Shown in pieces: positions 58,322 through 64,000 of a stretch of DNA of 64,000 nt. Positions within the stretch are counted from its first letter, which is position 1; each line of letters begins with the position of its first letter. The translations under genes and the position numbers were made by a program. Source of the stretch: Mucilaginibacter sp. CSA2-8R (lineage in GTDB: Bacteria > Bacteroidota > Bacteroidia > Sphingobacteriales > Sphingobacteriaceae); assembly GCF_038806765.1 (NCBI RefSeq), contig NZ_CP152389.1, forward strand, positions 3,100,001 to 3,164,000, in the 5' to 3' direction. The notes below the pieces were generated by a model that had not been told where the DNA came from, searched no databases, and worked only from the letters and a program-made list of their open reading frames with translations.

Positions 58322-59755
58322 ATGAACCGATTGCTCCTTATCTTATTCATCATGCTTCAAATACACATTGCGTCAGCACAAACACCCAGGCTGCGGCCCA
58401 AAACTAACGCTGACGGACTGGATACCACGATGGTAAATTTACGTGGCCAAACGGTGACGACCATCATCATCAACCACACGGCCGACACCCTTAAACTTAA
58501 TGCCACCATCTCCCACTACCTGCCGGTGGGCGAGCAAAGTGTGGCCGTGGTGGTAGCGCCTGGCGAGCGTAAGGCTTTTAACTTAACCTTTTACTACCCC
58601 GACTTTATCCGGCTGGATGCCTTTCCGTTTAGTATTTATAATGCGCCGGGTAAAACGGTGGAGTGCAGTATCGAAAACACTAAAACCGGTTCGGTTATTT
58701 TTACCGGAGATTTAAAAGACGAAAACGCCTACTACCAAGCTTACCATAAAGCCGAACGCAGCAACCAGTGGTATTACCAGGCCGGTACTAACTTGCGCAA
58801 TTTTAATAACTTTCCGCACCTGGCCGATTCCATTACCCACATCAACCTTAACTTTCTGTTAGCCTACCAAGGCGCATTATCACAGCACTTTAAACAGCAG
58901 GAACAGCAGCGGCTTAACTACAATAATGCCTTTTTAAAATACCATGTATTGTTTGATAGGTCGGCAAAGGCCGCGCAGCCGGTAGCGGTTAATCAGGCGT
59001 ATTATGATTTCGAAAAAACGACATCTTTAGCGGGCAAGAACGTGATGTTGAGTACCGAATATTTATGGTATGCCGTTTTTTACCTGCGCAGGCAGGCCTT
59101 GCTCAAAAATCCCGACGAAACACAGCTCACAGCAAACATGCTGCGCGAAGCCGAGAGCGCCTACCCCAACCAAGAGCTTGGCGATGTGCTGAAGATGCGC
59201 CTGCTGTACGATGTGTACCGGCATTCGGCAGGCCAATACCGAGGCTACCTGACCACCACCCGTTTTGTTAACCCGGTTAACCGGCTCATTACCGACTCGG
59301 TAGCTACGGCCCGGCTTGGGTTTCCGAAAGTTGGCAAACCGGCACCCAAGTTCAAGCTGTTAAGCAGCACAGGCGACAGTGTTTCGTTGCAGGATTTTGC
59401 CGGCCGCCCTGTTATCCTTAATTTTTGGGCGCCCTGGTGTGCACCCTGTGTAGAGGAGTTTCCGGCCGAAAACCGCCTGGCCGAAAAATACAGCAGGCCC
59501 GGTGGTTTAGTGGTTATTAATGTTTGTGTAGATGCCACCCTGCCCGGCTGGCAACACCTCTCGGCCGCCCACGGCTTAAAAATGATAAACCTTTACGCCG
59601 ATGCTGCCACCTCTGCCAAGCTTAAACAGCAGTACGATCTCTCAGCCCTGCCCAAAAGCGTCGCCATCGGCAAAAACCTAACCGTTACCAATAATTACCT
59701 CAAAAGGGCAAGCCAGTTAACCGATGAGGATGTACGGCAGTTAATGAGTTGGTGA
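58322..59755 (+). CDS. TlpA-family thioredoxin-like secreted protein
   Basis: 477 residues from the ATG at 58322; the preceding TTG (58316) is less likely. Signal peptide MNRLLLILFIMLQIHIASAQ. A ~300-residue N-terminal region, helical in its second half (LLKNPDETQLTANMLREAES), precedes a TlpA/ResA thioredoxin domain. That domain has VGKPAPKFKLLSSTGDSVSL, RPVILNFWAPWCAPCVEEFP with the redox pair WCAPC, and a cis-Pro region ALPKSVAIG. It probably acts as a periplasmic disulfide reductant or in metal/cytochrome biogenesis. No gene partner is adjacent. Confidence 0.88.
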   Translation: MNRLLLILFIMLQIHIASAQTPRLRPKTNADGLDTTMVNLRGQTVTTIIINHTADTLKLNATISHYLPVGEQSVAVVVAPGERKAFNLTFYYPDFIRLDAFPFSIYNAPGKTVECSIENTKTGSVIFTGDLKDENAYYQAYHKAERSNQWYYQAGTNLRNFNNFPHLADSITHINLNFLLAYQGALSQHFKQQEQQRLNYNNAFLKYHVLFDRSAKAAQPVAVNQAYYDFEKTTSLAGKNVMLSTEYLWYAVFYLRRQALLKNPDETQLTANMLREAESAYPNQELGDVLKMRLLYDVYRHSAGQYRGYLTTTRFVNPVNRLITDSVATARLGFPKVGKPAPKFKLLSSTGDSVSLQDFAGRPVILNFWAPWCAPCVEEFPAENRLAEKYSRPGGLVVINVCVDATLPGWQHLSAAHGLKMINLYADAATSAKLKQQYDLSALPKSVAIGKNLTVTNNYLKRASQLTDEDVRQLMSW

Positions 59756-59774
59756 GTACAGAGATATTTGCCTG

Positions 59775-59868
59775 TACTGCAAGCACCCCGGCTTATGGCG
59801 CGGCGGATTGGCTCATACGGCGCTGTAACCGCTTGGCAAACCACAAGCCAGGAGGCTTGCGGTAGCGG
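59775..59868. repeat. REP inverted pair, diverged
   Basis: ACTGCAAGCACCCCGGCTTA, TGGCG at the left and CCACAAGCCAGGAGGCTTGC, GGTAGC at the right. It lies 20 bp past a stop codon. Confidence 0.75.
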
Positions 59869-59944
59869 CTAGTTTCCAATCACGCTAATCAAAAACTCCC
59901 CCTTCAGGGGGTCTGGAGGTCTTTTTTTATTACCTTGCCACCCC

Positions 59945-61099
59945 ATGCAAGACCTATCCCGCAGAATATTTTTAGAGAAACTGGGCCTCGGTGCCGGAAC
60001 CGCAGTTTTGGCTTCGGCCCTGCCCTATCCTTTGCTGGCAGCAACGCCCGAGGCACCCCTACCGGCCGACCGTAAACTGAACGTGGCGCTGTGCGGGCTG
60101 GGCAATTATGCCAGTGCGCTGGCCGATGGCTTGCAGGCATCGCTATACTGCCGTTTGGCGGGGGTGGTTACCGGGCATCCCGAAAAGGCGCGCGAATGGA
60201 AGCAGAAGTACAACCTGCCCGACAAAAACATTTACAACTACCAGAATTTTGATACCATTGCCGCCAATAAAGATATTGACTTGGTTTACGTGGTGCTGCC
60301 CAATGCCCTGCATAAAGAATATACCGTAAGAGCCGCCCGTGCCGGCAAGCACATCATCTGCGAAAAACCCATGGCCACCTCGGTGCAGGATTGCCGCGAA
60401 ATGATTGCCGCCTGCCAAAAAGCCGGTGTGCAACTGGCCATTGGGTACCGTTTGCACTATGAGCCCACCCACCTCGAAATAAAGCGGCTGGGTCAGCAAA
60501 AGGTATTTGGGCAGGTGCGCATGATTGATGCCGGGCTGGGCTATCAAACTTATGATATTAAAGAAATTACCAATCCACCGCATATAAATACCGCCACCGA
60601 ATGGCGACTTAACAAGGCACTGTCGGGCGGTGGTCCGCTGATGGATTTGGGTATTTACTGCATACAGGCGGCGCGTTACATTATGGGGCAAGAGCCCGTA
60701 TCGGTAACCGGCCAGTACGGCCCGGTGGTTAATAAAGCCCGGTTTAAGGAGGTGGAAGAAAGCATTACCTGGCAAATGAATTTTCCGGGCGGCGCGGTAG
60801 CCAACTGCACCACGTCATGCGGTTACAACATCGACCGGCTTTTTGCATCGGCAGATGAGGGATATTTTGAGTTGTCGCCTGCACTGAGCTACGGGCCTTT
60901 TAAAGGCAAAACCAGTAAAGGCGTCATTGATTTCCCGGTGATTAACCAGCAAGCCAAACAACTCGACGAAATTGGCAAACTTATTTTGCAAAACCAGCCC
61001 CTGCCCAGCCATATCACCGGCGCCGAAGGCCTGAAGGATGTTAAAATTATTGAAGCCATTTATCAATCGGCCCAAACGCAGAAGAAAGTGATGGTGTAG
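59945..61099 (+). CDS. Gfo/Idh/MocA family oxidoreductase, exported (Tat-type signal)
   Basis: 384 residues. The N-terminal signal SRRIFLEKLGLGAGTAVLAS has twin Arg and a hydrophobic core, cleaved near ALPYPLLAATP. Rossmann fold: LNVALCGLGNYASALADGL. IDLVYVVLPNALHKEYTVRA and the catalytic/cofactor motif ICEKPMATS follow, then SGGGPLMDLGIYCIQAARYI in the C-terminal domain. It resembles glucose-fructose oxidoreductase-type enzymes that carry NADP(H) into the periplasm already bound. The sugar substrate is unknown. It starts 30 bp after a CCCCCTTCAGGGGG palindrome. Confidence 0.93.
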   Translation: MQDLSRRIFLEKLGLGAGTAVLASALPYPLLAATPEAPLPADRKLNVALCGLGNYASALADGLQASLYCRLAGVVTGHPEKAREWKQKYNLPDKNIYNYQNFDTIAANKDIDLVYVVLPNALHKEYTVRAARAGKHIICEKPMATSVQDCREMIAACQKAGVQLAIGYRLHYEPTHLEIKRLGQQKVFGQVRMIDAGLGYQTYDIKEITNPPHINTATEWRLNKALSGGGPLMDLGIYCIQAARYIMGQEPVSVTGQYGPVVNKARFKEVEESITWQMNFPGGAVANCTTSCGYNIDRLFASADEGYFELSPALSYGPFKGKTSKGVIDFPVINQQAKQLDEIGKLILQNQPLPSHITGAEGLKDVKIIEAIYQSAQTQKKVMV

Positions 61100-61250
61100 C
61101 CACAAGCGAAGCCCCCCCAAGCCCCCTGAAGGGGGAGCAGCCTGTTAAAAGGCCTTGCTATAGGGGAAGCAGCCTCACCTAAACCCTCCCCGGAGGGGGA
61201 GGACTTTAAATACGATAGGTGATGTTATAAAACACTTGAAGTCTCTTCGC

Positions 61251-61337
61251 GGCCGCAAGTCGCCGGTTTGTGGCCCGCCGACAGGTAAGCTTGTAGTTAA
61301 CCCGCATATAAACCATAAGCCAGGAGGCTTGCTGGAG
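61251..61337. repeat. REP inverted pair, diverged left arm
   Basis: GGCCGCAAGTCGCCGGTTTG, TGGC at the left, and AACCATAAGCCAGGAGGCTT, GC at the right. An inverted CCTCCCCGGAGGGGGAGGAC unit precedes it (61185) and a CCCCCTTCAGGGGG palindrome follows. Confidence 0.7.
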
Positions 61338-61385
61338 AAGAACATCCCTTTTTTCTGAAAAGCTCCCCCTTCAGGGGGCTGGGAG

Positions 61386-62852
61386 TTACAGATACTTGTC
61401 AATCAATGCTTTCAATTTAGCCTCGCTTGGTCTTGGTGCATCGGCACTGATGATTTTGCCATCTTTGCCTACCAGCATATACCGCGGGATAGCGTAGATG
61501 CTGTATTTTTTTACCAGTGGCGAGCGGTCGGCGTTGAGCAGCAGGTAGCTGTTGGCTGGGCCGAGGCCTTCCTCCTGGGCTGCTTTTTGCCAATCACTGA
61601 TCACACCATCGGTAGACAGGTTTACAAAAACGATATTTTTACCGGCGTACTGCTGCTGCAGCTTTACACTGGCAGGCATTTCTGACCGGCATGGCCCGCA
61701 CCAGCTGGCCCAAAAATCAAGCAGGATGAGTTTGTTTTGATGCCCCGCCAGCATGGCATCAAAGCTTTGTGTGGTTTTACCGTCGCGACCCATGAGCTGG
61801 TTAGTGCCGGGCTTAAAAGCTTTGCTTTGCACTGCTCCTTTCATCAGGTTAGCCACTAATGAGTTATACCCTGCATCATAACTTTGTGCAAAAAAGGTTT
61901 GCCAGTAGCCTTTGGCTATCGGCACATTATCAAAAACAGCAGTGTAAAATGTACTGGCCCACAAAAAACTGCGGATAGTACCGGTGTATTTTTGCTCAAT
62001 ATAATTAAACTGCCGCCTTAACGAGGCAGTGTCAGAACGCTTGCGGCCATGAAATGCGCTACCCATCCCAAAATCAACTGCCTTTTGGCAAGCTGCGTAA
62101 AATAAAGCGTGAGGCTGGTAACCCATTGCCTCGAGGCCGGATATTTTAGCTTCGGCCAGCTGTTGGTAAACGCCTTGTTTTATAAGCCAGGGCCGGTTAT
62201 AATTATAAAGCAGCAACGAATCATAAATAGCCGCAGTTTTAATATTATGAGCTGCAAGCCTGGTAAAGCCATTGCTCATTTTATAACGTGATGCATAGGT
62301 TTTTAAAAAATCCAAACGGGTGTTTTTTACCTGGTTAATGCTATTTTCCTGACCGTGCAGGGCCTGCAGGTTGGCTACCTTTTGGTGGTAAGGCATAATG
62401 GTAAACATATAATAAATGCAACCCGTTTTTTGTACCAGCTGCCTGAAAAAATCAAGCTCGCGGGTACGCCGCTCATTACCGGGAATAAACAGTTGCAGTG
62501 AATCGGTACGGGTGTAGCGCAGATGCACACGCTCGCCGGGGTAAACCCAAAAAAAAGTTTGCCTGGCATCGGCATTAATAAGCATAGCAGGTGCGTTTAA
62601 CGGCAGCTTAACCTCGCTACCGGTAAGATTGGGCATATGCCCGCGGCCAAATAAATCGTGATAATACAGGTGGATGTCTTTAAAACTCTCTTTTGCATTT
62701 TTACCGGTATCTACCAATAAATACACATTACGAGGCGCAGCAACTACCAATTTTTGTTGGTGAGACGATGGCTTATCCTGCTTACAGCCGGCAACAAAAA
62801 CAACGAGCAAAACAGCAATCAATGGGCGGATAACAAAGGTTAGGTTTTTCAT
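61386..62852 (-). CDS. TlpA-family thioredoxin-like lipoprotein
   Basis: 488 residues, a lipoprotein with lipobox VFVAGC (Cys23) followed by KQDKPSS. A ~330-residue N-terminal region (RNVYLLVDTGKNAKESFKDI, ERRTRELDFFRQLVQKTGCI) precedes the thioredoxin domain. That domain has LILLDFWASWCGPCRSEMPA with the CGPC redox pair, KNIVFVNLSTDGVISDWQ and YAIPRYMLVGKDGKI with the cis-Pro. It is anchored in the periplasm facing the same compartment as the 58322 protein and probably serves disulfide reduction. Monocistronic. Confidence 0.9.
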   Translation of the reverse strand: MKNLTFVIRPLIAVLLVVFVAGCKQDKPSSHQQKLVVAAPRNVYLLVDTGKNAKESFKDIHLYYHDLFGRGHMPNLTGSEVKLPLNAPAMLINADARQTFFWVYPGERVHLRYTRTDSLQLFIPGNERRTRELDFFRQLVQKTGCIYYMFTIMPYHQKVANLQALHGQENSINQVKNTRLDFLKTYASRYKMSNGFTRLAAHNIKTAAIYDSLLLYNYNRPWLIKQGVYQQLAEAKISGLEAMGYQPHALFYAACQKAVDFGMGSAFHGRKRSDTASLRRQFNYIEQKYTGTIRSFLWASTFYTAVFDNVPIAKGYWQTFFAQSYDAGYNSLVANLMKGAVQSKAFKPGTNQLMGRDGKTTQSFDAMLAGHQNKLILLDFWASWCGPCRSEMPASVKLQQQYAGKNIVFVNLSTDGVISDWQKAAQEEGLGPANSYLLLNADRSPLVKKYSIYAIPRYMLVGKDGKIISADAPRPSEAKLKALIDKYL

Positions 62853-62950
62853 TAGCGAATCGACTAAGGATTTAGTTTATCCAAATATAGGAGATTATCA
62901 CAAAAACGCAAATCCCCAACCCCATTATGGGAAGCAACCCCAGCCTCAAT

Positions 62951-63042
62951 GCTGCCGCAAGCCTCTGGCTTATGGTTTACCAGGCGGTCTACCTACAAGC
63001 TTACCTGTTAGCGGGCCACAAGCCGGAGGCTTGCAGCAGCGG
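62951..63042. repeat. REP inverted pair
   Basis: GCTGCCGCAAGCCTCTGGCT, TATGG at the left, GGGCCACAAGCCGGAGGCTT, GCAGCAGC at the right. Next to it, at 63081-63106, is AAGTCCTCCCCTCCGGGGAG, and at 63149 a CCCCCTTTAGGGGG palindrome, so three repeat families share this gap. Confidence 0.85.
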
Positions 63043-63172
63043 TGAGAATTCAAAAATTATAGTATTACCTATCCTAATTAAAGTCCTCCCCTCCGGGGAG
63101 GACTTAGGTAGAGCTGTTTCTTCTATAGCGAGGCCTTGCGACAGGATACTCCCCCTTTAGGGGGCTGGGGGC

Positions 63173-63967
63173 TTACACCACCTGCAATGAGCCGCCATCA
63201 ATCGCATAAATACTACCGGTGAGGTAGGCGGCTGATGGTGATACCAGGAAGTGTACCAGCGCGGCTACCTCGTCGGGCTCGGCCATGCGGCCCATTGGTA
63301 TGCCGCCTATCTCCTTGAGCAAATGGGCATAGCCATCATCGTAACTCAGGTTTTGTGAGGTGGCAAACTGCTGGATAAAGCCTTCCATCATCGGGGTTTT
63401 GGTGGCGCCCGGGGCCACGGTTAACACGCGTACGCCTTGCGGGGCCAGCTCGGTAGCCAGGGCTTTGCTGTAGGCATTAAGTGCTGCTTTTGATACGGCA
63501 TAGGCCATGTTTAAATGCCACAAGGCCTGCCTGCCCGATACCGACGACACATGTATAATGACCCCGCTTTTCTTTTGCTGCATCTGCGGTATCAGGGTGC
63601 GGTCTAACCTGATGGCCGATATTAAGTTCAACTGCAGTTCCTGCTCCCACAAGGCGTCGGTAAGTACGCTGTGGCCTCCGGGCGGCGTAGTGAGGCCGCC
63701 TACATTGTTAATCAGGATGTCGATACCGCCAAATTGCTCGTTTGCTTGCTGGGCCAGCCGGGCTACATCTTCAGCTTTGGTTAAATCGGCCGCAATGAAA
63801 TGATGACCGTCTCCGCCGTCGGCAGGCTGGGTGCGGGCGCTTACAATCACAGTGGCGCCGGCCTGGGCCAGTCGTTGGGCAATAGCCTGGCCAATACCTT
63901 TGGTGCCGCCGGTTACCAGTGCGGTTTTTCCGCTTAAATCATGCCATTGATGGGTGTTAGTTTCCAT
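63173..63967 (-). CDS. SDR family oxidoreductase
   Basis: 264 residues, classical short-chain dehydrogenase. The cofactor motif is ALVTGGTKGIGQAIAQRLA (TGGxxGIG), with DILINNVGGL (NNxG). The catalytic Ser is in VIIHVSSVSG, followed by YAVSKAALNAYSK with Tyr and Lys. APGATKTPM is the PG motif of the cofactor loop and LTGSIYAIDGGSLQVV the standard C-terminus. Length and order are those of 3-ketoacyl reductase-like enzymes; substrate unknown. The stop codon adjoins a CCCCCTTTAGGGGG palindrome. Confidence 0.95.
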   Translation of the reverse strand: METNTHQWHDLSGKTALVTGGTKGIGQAIAQRLAQAGATVIVSARTQPADGGDGHHFIAADLTKAEDVARLAQQANEQFGGIDILINNVGGLTTPPGGHSVLTDALWEQELQLNLISAIRLDRTLIPQMQQKKSGVIIHVSSVSGRQALWHLNMAYAVSKAALNAYSKALATELAPQGVRVLTVAPGATKTPMMEGFIQQFATSQNLSYDDGYAHLLKEIGGIPMGRMAEPDEVAALVHFLVSPSAAYLTGSIYAIDGGSLQVV

Positions 63968-64000
63968 GTTGTTGGTTTTTTAATTTATTATTCTGAATTG

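Overview
The window looks like chromosomal DNA of a Bacteroidota, most likely a Sphingobacteriaceae genus such as Mucilaginibacter or Pedobacter. The evidence is the protein repertoire (TlpA-type thioredoxin lipoproteins, an OmpA barrel with thrombospondin type 3 repeats, many small secreted or beta-barrel proteins, SMI1/KNR4-like proteins), TTG/ATG starts without strong Shine-Dalgarno sites, and one TAnnTTTG-type promoter box. The genus is an inference. I recognise no rRNA, tRNA or CRISPR array.

The coding density is low and the intergenic space is packed with repeats. At least five dispersed families can be read by eye: (1) a long (~350-500 bp) hairpin-rich element with seven copies in both orientations; (2) REP-like inverted pairs built on CGCAAGCCTCCGGCTTGTGG; (3) ~100-bp inverted elements ending in CTGGCGCGAGTATG, clustered around a RAYT/IS200-like Y1 transposase gene at 40129-40689; (4) ~140-bp elements with GCGCAAGTCTTAGTG ends; (5) ~100-bp elements with GTTGTCACCAACCATCCGCC / GGTGATAACACCAACCACAGG arms. 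Short motifs (CGAACGATAGTGAGAAATC, TTCACTCATTCACTCATTGG, CCCCCTTCAGGGGG) recur as well.

Layout. 1-15.3 kb: a decayed gene, small secreted proteins, a PH-domain membrane protein, an M64-type metallopeptidase lipoprotein, an RLIG1-like RNA ligase, a major OmpA-family protein, a beta-barrel protein with a 3' fragment duplicate, a collagen-like lipoprotein and a frameshifted ParB-like/MORN gene. 15.9-17.9 kb: an A+T-rich two-gene cassette, TcmP plus its three-Cys-motif Gp37/Gp68-like partner. 18-41 kb: many single small hypothetical genes, several of which resemble orphan immunity or stress proteins (SMI1/KNR4 with a frameshift, a DarG-like macro domain, TPR proteins), with metabolic genes between them (DUF1348, AraC regulator, aldo/keto reductase, esterase) and the RAYT. 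41.8-44.8 kb: an A+T-rich island with a reverse transcriptase convergent to a STAS-like/HATPase gene pair, the best candidate for an undescribed, possibly defensive system. 44.8-52 kb: a phage-like early region (primase-helicase, replication protein, small ORFs, LexA/CI-like repressor with palindromic operators) with no structural or integrase genes visible. 52-64 kb: a PPC-domain protein, hypothetical membrane proteins, a DisA-fold (DACNV-like) protein, two TlpA-family proteins, a Gfo/Idh/MocA oxidoreductase and an SDR oxidoreductase.
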